Assembly (NCBI RefSeq): GCF_900129545.1 | Contig: NZ_FQWB01000002.1 | Span: forward strand, 468,473-532,472 | Source of the DNA: Flavobacterium fluvii | GTDB taxonomy: Bacteria; Bacteroidota; Bacteroidia; Flavobacteriales; Flavobacteriaceae | Length of the DNA stretch: 64,000 bases | Direction of reading: 5' to 3' | Shown: piece by piece, positions 17,912-26,192 of the stretch | Numbering within the stretch: the first letter of the stretch is position 1 | Layout of the letters: each line of letters opens with the position of its first letter | Notes under the pieces: model-generated | The model's input: only the letters and a program-made list of their open reading frames with translations | Database searches by the model: none | What the model was told of the DNA's origin: nothing | Translations under genes and position numbers: made by a program

Positions 17912-18673
17912 TTATATGATTTTTGTAAAAGAGATTTCGTTTTTTAACGCTTTCAAAATAAAGTTGTCTTCCAAGCCATTGATAATCCAGGTTTCTATGT
18001 TCGCTGCTTTGGCAATTGCCGCCGAGTCGATTTTGGATTGCATTCCGCCTGTTCCGTGGGAAGATTTGGAATCCCCAATTTCTTTTTCCAACACGCTTAA
18101 ATCAGTAACCAATTCGATGGTTTCAGGAACTTCGTCGTTGATGGAAGCTTTGGTATAAATTCCGTTGGTATTGGTGGCAATAATCAAAATGTCAACATTC
18201 AATAAAACAGCAGTTAAAGCAGCTAATTTATCGTTGTCGCCAAACTTGATTTCATCTGTGGCAACAGTATCGTTTTCGTTGATGATTGGAATATAATGGT
18301 TTTTGACCAAGACGTTTATCGTGTTGACGATATTGACTTTGGTTTGTTTTTTTTCGAAATCAGAATACGAAAGCAAACATTGGGAAGTATGTAATCCTAA
18401 ATCACTGAAATTTTCGTTGTAAATCCGCATCAAATGAGGCTGACCAATAGAAGCCAGGGCTTGTTTTACAAAGACATCTTTATCGTGATTGTCTAGTTTT
18501 ACAAACTGTTTTGCTGCAGCAATGGCGCCGGAACTTACGATGATAAACTCGTAATCGTCTTTAAGAGCGGCAATCTGCATTCCAATATCCTCAATCTTTC
18601 CTCTCGAAATGTGATTGGTTTCTTTGGTTAGGGTGTTGCTGCCTAACTTCAATAAGATTCTTTTTTTAGCCAT
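17912..18673 (-). CDS. proB: Glutamate 5-kinase
   Basis: First enzyme of proline synthesis, phosphorylating glutamate to glutamyl 5-phosphate. I choose the ATG at 18673 (MAKKRILLKLGSNTL, 253 residues), since the upstream in-frame extension reads into AT-rich repeat DNA and adds no conserved sequence. Motifs: LLKLGSNTLT, IVSSGAIAAAKQ, INENDTVATDEIKFGDND and GTGGMQSKIDSAAIA. The C-terminal PUA domain of the 367-residue E. coli protein is missing, as in other short bacterial forms. Placed between proA and the carbamoyltransferase in the arg operon. Confidence 0.94.
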   Translation of the reverse strand: MAKKRILLKLGSNTLTKETNHISRGKIEDIGMQIAALKDDYEFIIVSSGAIAAAKQFVKLDNHDKDVFVKQALASIGQPHLMRIYNENFSDLGLHTSQCLLSYSDFEKKQTKVNIVNTINVLVKNHYIPIINENDTVATDEIKFGDNDKLAALTAVLLNVDILIIATNTNGIYTKASINDEVPETIELVTDLSVLEKEIGDSKSSHGTGGMQSKIDSAAIAKAANIETWIINGLEDNFILKALKNEISFTKII

Positions 18674-18755
18674 TTTTATTTTTTTAACCACAAAGGGCAC
18701 AAAGTTTTTTATACAATCTGAAATCAAAAATCGTTAATCTGCAACCTAAAATCTG

Positions 18756-19952
18756 CTACCTGATTTGTCCTTCGCCGTAAATATACCATTTATTAGTAAC
18801 AAGGTGTTGCAAACCAATTGGTCCACGTTGGTGCAATTTGTCTGTACTAATCGCCAATTCACCACCTAAACCAAACTGTCCACCATCGGTGAAACGAGTT
18901 GAAGCATTTTGATACACTGCCGCTGAATCTACATTGTCCATAAAATCTTGGGCAACAGCATCATTTTGTGTGATTATCGAAGCAGAGTGACCACCACAAT
19001 ATTTGTTGATTTTAGCAATCGCTTCTTCATCCGAATTTACGATTCCGACAACAATTTTATAATTCAAAAATTCTTCGTACCAAATTTCATCATTTTCAAT
19101 TACAGGTATTTGAGTCGCATTTGCGAAAGCAGTATCACCTAAAATTTCAACCTTATATTTTTTTAATTCTTCTACTAATTGTTTGGCAAAAACTTCCCAA
19201 TTAGGCAGTTTTGTATCAATTAAAACTTTGTCTAAAGCATTACAAACGCCGATGTTTGTAGTTTTTCCGTTGATAATAATATCAAGGGCTTTTTTCAAAT
19301 CGGCTTCTTTATTTACATACACAAAGTTATTCCCACGACCACTTACTATAACAGGACAAGTAGCGTGTTTCTTGGTAAAAGCAATCAATTGTTCACCACC
19401 ACGAGGTACAATTAAATCCACTCTCTGTGTTGGGTTTTCTAAAAAAGCCTGGGTTTCGGCACGATTGTAATTCAAATACTCCACCCAGTCTTTAGAAATT
19501 TCATTTTCTTCCAAGGCTTGGTGCCAAAGAGAAACAATTTTTAAATTCGACAACAAAGATTCTTTTCCGCCTTTCAACAAGATTTTGTTTCCAGATTTGA
19601 ATGCGATTCCTCCAGCTTCAACAGTAACGTCAGGACGTGATTCATAAATAATCATTATCGTTCCAAAAGCAGCCGTTTTATTGGTCACTTTCATTCCGTT
19701 TTCGTGAGTAAAATTAAAACGAACTTGTCCAACAGGATCTTCCTGACTAGCCAATTGCTGCATCGACAAAATCATTGCGTCAACTTTAGCATCGTTTACC
19801 AATAAACGTTTTTCCATAGCCAAATCATCACCAGAATAATTGCTCATATCCTGTTGATTAATACTTTTAAGATTGGCTCTTTCTTGTTCCAGAAGTTCAG
19901 CCATTCGGCTTAAAACAGCATTTCTTTTTTCTATGGATAATAATGTGTTCAT
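18756..19952 (-). CDS. proA: Glutamate-5-semialdehyde dehydrogenase
   Basis: Reduces glutamyl 5-phosphate with NADPH to the semialdehyde, the second step of proline synthesis. The start at 19952 (MNTLLSIEKRNAVL, 398 residues) is preferred over a TTG 30 bases upstream. The catalytic cysteine lies in TTNIGVCNALDKVLI, with IMIIYESRPDVTVEAGG and the C-terminal HRGPIGLQHLVTNKW also recognisable (the latter slightly changed as HQRGPIGL). Located upstream of proB; the gap to argD upstream is filled by a complex repeat. Having proA and proB inside the arginine operon may coordinate the two glutamate-derived pathways. Confidence 0.95.
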   Translation of the reverse strand: MNTLLSIEKRNAVLSRMAELLEQERANLKSINQQDMSNYSGDDLAMEKRLLVNDAKVDAMILSMQQLASQEDPVGQVRFNFTHENGMKVTNKTAAFGTIMIIYESRPDVTVEAGGIAFKSGNKILLKGGKESLLSNLKIVSLWHQALEENEISKDWVEYLNYNRAETQAFLENPTQRVDLIVPRGGEQLIAFTKKHATCPVIVSGRGNNFVYVNKEADLKKALDIIINGKTTNIGVCNALDKVLIDTKLPNWEVFAKQLVEELKKYKVEILGDTAFANATQIPVIENDEIWYEEFLNYKIVVGIVNSDEEAIAKINKYCGGHSASIITQNDAVAQDFMDNVDSAAVYQNASTRFTDGGQFGLGGELAISTDKLHQRGPIGLQHLVTNKWYIYGEGQIR

Positions 19953-19957
19953 TTTTA

Positions 19958-20092
19958 TGATATTTAGTTCCTTGCTCCGCAAAGTCTCCGACTTTGAGGA
20001 TGCGTTTGAAGGTTTTAAACCTTCGTTTTGTATGCGGTCATAGACCGATTCTCACTTCCGCAAAGTCAGAGACTTTGCGGAGCGAATATCAT
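19958..20092. repeat. Cloverleaf-like intercistronic repeat (argD/proA gap)
   Basis: Outer arms GCTCCGCAAAGTCTC (19974-19988) and GAGACTTTGCGGAGC (20069-20083) are perfect complements. Nested inside are smaller palindromes: CAAAGTCTCCGACTTTG, GAAGGTTTTAAACCTTC and CGGTCATAGACCG, plus CCGCAAAGTC...GACTTTGCGG. The RNA could fold into a multi-branched structure. The AAGTC(TCC)GACTT core resembles the palindrome at 2757-2868. Confidence 0.7.
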
Positions 20093-21229
20093 TTATTTTA
20101 ATTCAGCCAGTGATTCTTGTAATGCCACGATGAATGTATCAATAGCATCAGTAGTAATCGTTAACGGAGGAAGAATTCTCAACAAGTTTTTGTTGTTGGC
20201 TCCACCCGTAAAAATATGTTTTTCAATAATCATTTTCTTTCTCAAAGCACTCACGTCAAAATCAAATTCAACGCCTAGCATCAATCCTTTTCCTTTTACT
20301 TTCGTGATTTCAGGAATAACTTTGATGGCTTCAAAAAAGTATTCTGATACTTTGTTAGTGTTGGCAATTAGATTTTGTTTTTCCATCACATCCAAAACAG
20401 CTATTCCGGCAGCACAAGCCAAATGGCTTCCACCAAAAGTAGTTCCCAACAACCCATAACTCGCTTGGAATTTAGGAGAAATCAAAACCCCTCCAATTGG
20501 GAAACCGTTCCCCATTCCTTTGGCAGTGGTTACGATATCAGGATTGATTCCGTGATGTTGAAAAGCAAAAAACTTTCCGCTTCTTCCGTATCCGGATTGT
20601 ACTTCGTCCAAGATTAAAACGACTTCATTCGCAGCACAAATTTTTTCTAAAGCCTGAAAGAATTCCGTTGTTCCTTGGTCTAAACCACCAACACCCTGAA
20701 TAGGCTCGATGATAACCGCGCAAACATCTCCTTTTTTCAATTCTGCTTCTACCAAATCAATTTGGTTCAATGGCAGGAAAGTAACGACTTGTTGTGCGTT
20801 TAATGGAGCTACAATTTTTTTGTTATCGGTAACTGCAACAGCCGCCGAAGTTCTTCCGTGAAATGAATTATCAAAAGCAATTACTCTTGATTTATTGGTA
20901 TGAAAAGAAGCTACTTTCAAAGCATTTTCATTGGCTTCAGCTCCAGAACTGCAAAGGAATAAGCTGAAATCATTCAAGCCAGATGCTTTTCCTAGTTTTT
21001 CTGCTAATTCTACTTGTAATGGATTTTGAATAGCATTCGAGTAAAAACTCAAATTATCCAATTGTTCTTTTACTTTGGCCACATAATCCGGTTGGGTGTG
21101 ACCGATAGAAATTACTCCGTGACCAGAGTATAAATCTAAATATTCGATTCCTTTATCGTCGTAAATAGTGCAGTCTACTGCTTTTACAGGTGTAATAGGA
21201 TATAATGGGTAAACGTCAAATAAGTTCAT
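20093..21229 (-). CDS. argD: Acetylornithine aminotransferase family
   Basis: A 378-residue class-III PLP-dependent aminotransferase that converts N-acylglutamate semialdehyde to N-acylornithine. The PLP lysine is in TTAKGMGNGFPIGG; DEVQSGYGRSGKFFAFQHHG carries the cofactor-binding Asp; SGAEANENALKVA and HGRTSAAVAVT are the family N-terminal motifs. Length is close to the usual 380-400. Position in the operon supports the biosynthetic role rather than ornithine or GABA transamination. Confidence 0.94.
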   Translation of the reverse strand: MNLFDVYPLYPITPVKAVDCTIYDDKGIEYLDLYSGHGVISIGHTQPDYVAKVKEQLDNLSFYSNAIQNPLQVELAEKLGKASGLNDFSLFLCSSGAEANENALKVASFHTNKSRVIAFDNSFHGRTSAAVAVTDNKKIVAPLNAQQVVTFLPLNQIDLVEAELKKGDVCAVIIEPIQGVGGLDQGTTEFFQALEKICAANEVVLILDEVQSGYGRSGKFFAFQHHGINPDIVTTAKGMGNGFPIGGVLISPKFQASYGLLGTTFGGSHLACAAGIAVLDVMEKQNLIANTNKVSEYFFEAIKVIPEITKVKGKGLMLGVEFDFDVSALRKKMIIEKHIFTGGANNKNLLRILPPLTITTDAIDTFIVALQESLAELK

Positions 21230-21239
21230 TTTGTTTTGT

Positions 21240-21320
21240 TTTTAGTTGATGGTTTTTGGTTGATAGTTGATAGCTAAGTTGGAAATCCCAACAACTAACA
21301 ACTATCAACTAACAACCAAT
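21240..21320. repeat. Intercistronic inverted repeat (argC/argD gap)
   Basis: GGTTGATAGTTGATAG (21258-21273) pairs with CTATCAACTAACAACC (21302-21317) at 15 of 16 positions, and GTTGGAAATCCCAAC forms an inner hairpin. This fills almost the whole gap between argC and argD. Confidence 0.7.
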
Positions 21321-21321
21321 T

Positions 21322-22299
21322 TTAGAATCCGCTTGGTTTCAGGTGTAAACCTGTAGTTTCTTCAAGTCCAAACATCAGATTCATATTCTGAATTGCTTGT
21401 CCTGAAGCACCTTTTGTTAAGTTATCGATTACCGAAGTAATCAAAATCCGGTTTCCTTTTTTCATTAAACTGATGATACATTTGTTCGTTTGCACCACTT
21501 GTTTCATATTGATATCAGTAGTAGTAACGGTTACGAATGGCTGATCTTTGTAAAACGCTTTGTATTTTGCAACTACATCTTCCAGACTTTCTTCGATTGT
21601 GGTGTAAAGTGTAGCAAAAATTCCTCTGGAGAAATCACCTCTGTTCGGAACAAAAATCAATTCGTTTTTATAAGCCGCTTGCAATTGGTTTACGCTTTGG
21701 TTTATTTCGCCCAAATGTTGGTGATTGAAAGCTTTGTAATGTGACATATTGTTGTTTCTCCAACTGAAATGTGTGGTTTCTGAAGGGGTAACTCCGGCTC
21801 CGGTACTTCCGGTTGTGGCATTGATATGAACATCATCGTTCAATAATCCTTGGGATGCTAATGGTAATAATGCCAATTGAATTGCAGTTGCAAAACAACC
21901 AGGATTAGCAATATATTGTGCGCTTTTGATGTCGGTTTTGTTCAATTCCGGCAAACCATAAACAAAAGATTTTCCGTTGAAATTTTTGTCTTTCGTTAAT
22001 CTGAAATCATTTCCTAAATCGATGATTTTAGTTTGGTCTGAAAACTGATTTTTCTCCAAAAATGAAATTGATTTTCCGTGTCCTAAACACAAGAAAACGA
22101 CATCTACATTTGGATTTACGGTGTCGGTAAAATTCATTTCGATATCGCCCAACAAATCGTGATGCGCGAAAGAAAGTGGTTTTCCCGCATTGGTTGTGCT
22201 GTATACAAAATCAAGTTTAGCGTTTGGGTGAAACATCAATATTCTGATGAGTTCCCCAGCCGTGTAACCTGAACCGCCAATTATACCTATTGAAATCAT
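21322..22299 (-). CDS. argC: N-acetyl-gamma-glutamyl-phosphate reductase
   Basis: A 325-residue NADPH-dependent reductase producing N-acylglutamate semialdehyde. The nucleotide motif GIIGGSGYTAGELIRIL is at the N-terminus and the catalytic cysteine is in IANPGCFATAIQL (about residue 134). HINATTGSTGAGVTPS and HQHLGEINQ follow as expected. Third gene of the operon, 52 bases after argG, with a hairpin in the gap. Confidence 0.95.
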   Translation of the reverse strand: MISIGIIGGSGYTAGELIRILMFHPNAKLDFVYSTTNAGKPLSFAHHDLLGDIEMNFTDTVNPNVDVVFLCLGHGKSISFLEKNQFSDQTKIIDLGNDFRLTKDKNFNGKSFVYGLPELNKTDIKSAQYIANPGCFATAIQLALLPLASQGLLNDDVHINATTGSTGAGVTPSETTHFSWRNNNMSHYKAFNHQHLGEINQSVNQLQAAYKNELIFVPNRGDFSRGIFATLYTTIEESLEDVVAKYKAFYKDQPFVTVTTTDINMKQVVQTNKCIISLMKKGNRILITSVIDNLTKGASGQAIQNMNLMFGLEETTGLHLKPSGF

Positions 22300-22315
22300 A
22301 TTTTTTATTTTTGGT

Positions 22316-22340
22316 AGAGGCGGGTTTAAAACCCGCCTCT
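22316..22340. repeat. Hairpin in the argG/argC gap
   Basis: AGAGGCGGGTTT (22316-22327) and AAACCCGCCTCT (22329-22340) form a near-perfect 25-base palindrome between argG and argC. There is no U tract in the direction of transcription, so an RNA-stability or processing element is more likely than a terminator. Confidence 0.65.
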
Positions 22341-22351
22341 ATTATAATTAT

Positions 22352-23551
22352 TTATTCGTAAGTTTCGTTGTTTACAGACGAAAATATGTTTTGAGCATTA
22401 CCTAATATTTTGATAAATCCTTTCGCATCGTCAGATGTCCAGGCATTGTTCATTTCTCCGTATTGTCCAAAACCTGTATTCATCAAATCATTTTTAGATT
22501 CGATTCCGTCTAATGAAAAGTGGTATGGTTTCAAAGAAACGGTTACTGTACCATTTACGGTTTTTTGAGTGTCTTCAAGGAAAGTTTCGATGTTTCTCAT
22601 TACAGGATCCAAAAATTGACCTTCGTGAAATAACATTCCGTACCAGTTTCCTAGTTGCTCTTTCCAGTATTGCTGCCATTTTCCAAGAGTGTGTTTCTCC
22701 AATAAATGGTGCGCTTTGATGATGATTAGCGGTGCCGCAGCTTCAAAACCAACTCTTCCTTTGATTCCAATAATAGTATCTCCAACGTGAATATCTCTTC
22801 CGATAGCGTAAGCATTAGCTAATTTTTCTAAAACAACAATGTTGTTAGAAGGTTTGTCAGCTACACCGTTTACAGCAACTAATTCTCCTTTCAAGAATTC
22901 TAAAGTTACTTTCTCTTCACCAGTTTTTTGCAATTGTGATGGATAGGCTTCGCTTGGTAATGGTTTGCTTGAAGTTAAAGTTTCTTTTCCTCCAACACTT
23001 GTTCCCCAAAGTCCTTTATTGATGGAATATTGTGCTTTTTCCCAAGAATAGTGTACACCATTTTTGGCCAAATAATCCACTTCTTCTTGACGAGATAATT
23101 TCAAGTCACGGATAGGAGTGATGATTTCAATTTCGGGAGCGATGGTTTGAAAAATCAAATCAAAACGAATTTGGTCGTTTCCAGCACCAGTACTTCCGTG
23201 AGCGATAGCAGTTGCGCCAACAGATTTTGCATATTTAATAGCTTCAATAGCCTGAAAAACACGTTCAGCACTTACTGATAAAGGATACGTATTGTTTTTT
23301 AATACATTTCCAAAAATCAAATACTTAATAGCTTTGTCGTAATATTTATCTAAAATCGTCAAGTTAGCGTGTTTGGCGCTTCCTAATTCGTAAGCTCTGT
23401 CTTCGATAGCTTTCAATTCAGCATCGTCAAATCCTCCTGTATTGATTAATACAGTATGAACTTCGTATCCTTGTTCGTTTTTTAAATATTTTAGACAGTA
23501 AGATGTGTCTAATCCTCCGCTATACGCTAATACTACTTTTTTACTTCCCAT
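22352..23551 (-). CDS. argG: Argininosuccinate synthase
   Basis: A 399-residue ATP-dependent ligase joining citrulline and aspartate. The PP-loop motif VLAYSGGLDTSYCLKYL is at the N-terminus, and ATAIAHGSTGAGNDQIRFD (about residues 113-131) is the substrate-binding segment. Conserved blocks later (SINKGLWGTSVGG, GRVGFEAAAPL) fit the family. Second gene of the operon. In Bacteroidota argG stands near the operon start, as here. Confidence 0.95.
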   Translation of the reverse strand: MGSKKVVLAYSGGLDTSYCLKYLKNEQGYEVHTVLINTGGFDDAELKAIEDRAYELGSAKHANLTILDKYYDKAIKYLIFGNVLKNNTYPLSVSAERVFQAIEAIKYAKSVGATAIAHGSTGAGNDQIRFDLIFQTIAPEIEIITPIRDLKLSRQEEVDYLAKNGVHYSWEKAQYSINKGLWGTSVGGKETLTSSKPLPSEAYPSQLQKTGEEKVTLEFLKGELVAVNGVADKPSNNIVVLEKLANAYAIGRDIHVGDTIIGIKGRVGFEAAAPLIIIKAHHLLEKHTLGKWQQYWKEQLGNWYGMLFHEGQFLDPVMRNIETFLEDTQKTVNGTVTVSLKPYHFSLDGIESKNDLMNTGFGQYGEMNNAWTSDDAKGFIKILGNAQNIFSSVNNETYE

Positions 23552-23620
23552 TGTTGAACTATTATTGGCTATAAGCTGTTGGTTAAAACGATTAGCTTTT
23601 AGCTGTTTATATTTATTTTA

Positions 23621-24265
23621 TTATTTTGTTGAATCTTTATCTTGCTTTTTTTCTAGAAAAAGAGCTGCTTTAATTTCTTTTAATCTGTTCCAAATCCTTA
23701 CGTTAAATGGATGTTTTGGTGGATCTTTCGGTTTTTCTGCCGGATCGTAAAGCATTCCGGTACAAAGGCACATTTTGTTGTCTTTGCTTTTCAAGATCTC
23801 GTAATTGGTACAGGTTTGACAGCCTTTCCAAAAACTTGGATCGCTAGTTAATTCTGAAAACGGAACCGGTTTGTATCCCAAATCGGAATTGATTTTCATT
23901 ACGGCCAAACCAGTCGTGATTCCAAAAACTTTGGCTCCAGGATATTTTTTCAAAGAATAATTAAAAACAAAGGTTTTTATCTTTTTGGCCAAACCGTGAT
24001 TCCTGAAATCAGGATGTACAATCAATCCGGAGTGTGCCACATACTGACCGTGTTGCCAACTTTCAATATAACAGAAACCAGCAAAAACACCTTTTTGATC
24101 CAATGCAATAACGGCATCACCGCTAGTGATTTTTTTCTTGATGTAGTCTGGGGTTCTTTTCGCAATTCCAGTACCTCTCAATAAAGCAGAAGATTCTATT
24201 GTGTCACAGATTTCCTGCGCATATTTAAAATGTTCTTCTTGAGCTATAACTATAGATATTTTCAT
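23621..24265 (-). CDS. GNAT acetyltransferase, candidate N-acetylglutamate synthase
   Basis: A 214-residue GNAT-fold protein, first gene of the arginine operon. The acetyl-CoA motif A is visible as HSGLIVHPDFRNHGLAKKIK (about 98-117), preceded by GFCYIESWQHG. The C-terminal region (about 150-214) is an extra part with several cysteines (KGCQTCTNYEIL, NKMCLCTGM) which could bind metal. The operon has neither argA nor argJ, so this gene is the natural candidate for acylation of glutamate at the pathway entrance. Comparable GNAT genes open the arg cluster in other Bacteroidota. Function is inferred from position and fold. Confidence 0.78.
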   Translation of the reverse strand: MKISIVIAQEEHFKYAQEICDTIESSALLRGTGIAKRTPDYIKKKITSGDAVIALDQKGVFAGFCYIESWQHGQYVAHSGLIVHPDFRNHGLAKKIKTFVFNYSLKKYPGAKVFGITTGLAVMKINSDLGYKPVPFSELTSDPSFWKGCQTCTNYEILKSKDNKMCLCTGMLYDPAEKPKDPPKHPFNVRIWNRLKEIKAALFLEKKQDKDSTK

Positions 24266-24742
24266 TTCAAGAGTTAAAGTTGGGGTTAAAAAATAAAAAA
24301 TTTATTGGTTTCGAAAAACTGTTCATATTCGAGTTTATCGTTGAATTAGTACCATACAAAATCGCCCCTAAAAGTAGAGTGCAGGATGACAAGCAGAAAA
24401 AAATGATGTTTTCAGAATGAAATAATCCGATGGATGATACTAATAATTTCAAAATAATGAAAAGTGAAAAATGAATAAATATTACAAAACACACTTGGAG
24501 CTATAGTTATAGCATCCGTACTTCGGGAGAAGCGGTTGGTTTGTTTATCCGTGAAACAGTAATAATATGTATACTTGTTTTTTTCATTGGTGCAAATTTA
24601 CACATATTTTATTAAATATAAATGATTTTTTTTATTTTGTAACAAAATTGGGTAATTCTGGGTTTTTACTCTCTAATTCAAATGTGGATATTGTCCGTAA
24701 AACGAGTGCTTTCAAAAGAGTACATCATTGAAACGTACAAAA
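24266..24742. other. Long leader/upstream region of the arg operon
   Basis: About 480 bases without a credible gene. A GTG-started frame of 75 hydrophobic codons (24267-24494) is judged spurious. The block CTATAGTTATAGC at about 24500-24513 is repeated in inverse orientation at the start of the GNAT gene (about 24243-24255). An AATATGTATACTTG palindrome-like site lies near 24563-24577. Confidence 0.4.
24593..24600 (-). promoter_or_regulatory. Candidate -7 box of the arg operon
   Basis: On the minus strand TAAATTTG matches TAnnTTTG exactly. No good -33 box stands at the usual distance. If used, the leader RNA of the operon would be over 300 bases long, leaving room for regulation. Confidence 0.35.
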
Positions 24743-24777
24743 AAATCCGACATTTTTATCAAAAAAATGTCGGATTG
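24743..24777 (-). terminator. Terminator of fahA
   Basis: AATCCGACATTTTT...AAAAAATGTCGGATT forms a 14-base-pair stem just downstream of the minus-strand fahA stop, with an A run to its left on the plus strand (U tract on minus). Confidence 0.8.
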
Positions 24778-24798
24778 TGTATGTAGGTAAAAAATGGT

Positions 24799-26082
24799 TT
24801 ATTTCCTCACAAATGGAGGTAGCAGTTTGCTTGAAACTTCTCCGAAACCAATTCGGATTTCATTGTTCTTGCAATACCCCCTCATAATTACGGTATCCCC
24901 ATCATTTAAGAACTTGCGTTCAGTTCCGTCATTTAGTTTAATAGGGTTTTTTCCGCCCCAAGTTAATTCCAGCATTGAACCAAAACTATCGGGAGTTGGA
25001 CCAGAAATGGTTCCAGAACCCATCATGTCACCTGAATTCACTCGGCAACCATTGGAAGTATGATGCGCCAATTGTTGGCTCATCGACCAATACATGTGTT
25101 TACAGTTGGATTGAGTGACGATTGTTTCCACAGCCTCTTCAGGTTGGATAGCCACTTCGAGATTAATGTCAAAATTATGTTTTCCTTTTTGTTGCAAATA
25201 AGGGAATGGCGCAGGATCTTGTTTAGGTCCTTTGGTTCTGAAAGGCTCCAAGGCATCCAATGTGATAATCCAAGGAGAAATAGAGGTGGCAAAGTTTTTT
25301 GCCAAGAATGGTCCAAGGGGTTCGAATTCCCATTTTTGAATATCGCGCGCACTCCAGTCGTTCATTAAAACCATTCCAAAAATATAATCTTCAGTTTCTG
25401 TCACGGGGATATTTTCTCCCATTATGTTGGTGTCGGTAGTGATAAAAGCAGTTTCCAGTTCAAAATCTACTGATCGTGAAGTACCAAAAACAGGAGTTGT
25501 TTCGCCTTTGGGTAAAGTTTGTCCCATAGGTCTGTGTACGGGAACTCCCGATGGAATAATTGAAGAACTTCTTCCGTGATACCCTAAAGGAATATGAAGC
25601 CAATTAGGTAATAGTGCATCTTCTGTTTCGCGAAACATTTTTCCTATATTGGTTGCGTGATTTTTATTGGAATAAAAATCAGTAAAATCACCAATCAAAA
25701 CTGGTAATTGCATTTCGACATCTTTTATGTCAAAAATTATAATTTCACGATGTTCTTTATTGTCTTGAAGTTCCGGGTTGGTTTCATCAAATAATTCTGC
25801 CAAGCGATTTCGGACCAATCTCCATGTTTTTTTTCCGTCCGATATAAAATCATTCAGGGTGTCTTGCGTGAACATGTCGTCGGTCAATTCAATGCCTTCA
25901 AAGTAATTTAACTGTTGCAAAGCTCCCATATCAATGGCGCTATTCCCAATTCGAGTACCAATGGTGATGACATCATCTTTGGTAATAAATACGCCAAAAG
26001 GTATATTCTGAATAGGGAAATCACTGTCCTCGGGAACGTTGATCCATGATTTTCTATTGGTGTTATTGGCTGATATTGGCAT
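24799..26082 (-). CDS. fahA: Fumarylacetoacetase
   Basis: A 427-residue hydrolase that splits fumarylacetoacetate into fumarate and acetoacetate, the last step of tyrosine/phenylalanine breakdown. The N-terminal SH3-like domain (1-120) is followed by the catalytic FAH domain, where PLGYHGRSSSI (active-site His), the metal ligands in VDFELETAFI and FGMVLMNDWSARDIQKWE, and the GTISGPTPDSFGSMLELTW motif are all present. Length is as in eukaryotic and bacterial homologues. Monocistronic between a terminator and a promoter shared with glyA. No other tyrosine-degradation gene is nearby. Confidence 0.95.
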   Translation of the reverse strand: MPISANNTNRKSWINVPEDSDFPIQNIPFGVFITKDDVITIGTRIGNSAIDMGALQQLNYFEGIELTDDMFTQDTLNDFISDGKKTWRLVRNRLAELFDETNPELQDNKEHREIIIFDIKDVEMQLPVLIGDFTDFYSNKNHATNIGKMFRETEDALLPNWLHIPLGYHGRSSSIIPSGVPVHRPMGQTLPKGETTPVFGTSRSVDFELETAFITTDTNIMGENIPVTETEDYIFGMVLMNDWSARDIQKWEFEPLGPFLAKNFATSISPWIITLDALEPFRTKGPKQDPAPFPYLQQKGKHNFDINLEVAIQPEEAVETIVTQSNCKHMYWSMSQQLAHHTSNGCRVNSGDMMGSGTISGPTPDSFGSMLELTWGGKNPIKLNDGTERKFLNDGDTVIMRGYCKNNEIRIGFGEVSSKLLPPFVRK

Positions 26083-26116
26083 AATGCTGTTAATTATTTT
26101 GTTGAGAAATAGTCTT

Positions 26117-26147
26117 CAAATATATCATAAACTAACTGTTTACCAAA
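26117..26147 (-). promoter_or_regulatory. Promoter of fahA
   Basis: Minus strand: TTTG (26147-26144), 19 bases, TATATTTG (26124-26117), an exact match to the Bacteroidota consensus; about 35 bases upstream of the fahA ATG. Confidence 0.7.
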
Positions 26148-26157
26148 CGTTTTTTTG

Positions 26158-26165
26158 TATTTTTG
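26158..26165 (+). promoter_or_regulatory. Candidate -7 box of glyA
   Basis: TATTTTTG fits TAnnTTTG and lies 28 bases upstream of the glyA start. A clear -33 box is not visible. The fahA -33 box lies only about 11 bases to the left, so the two divergent promoters overlap. Confidence 0.55.
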
Positions 26166-26192
26166 CGCACAAATTAACTAAATTGAAAGATA

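Noticed and set aside
24267..24494. 75-codon hydrophobic frame before the arg operon
   Set aside because: GTG start, poly-hydrophobic low-complexity translation, ends at the next start; looks like AT-rich leader DNA.
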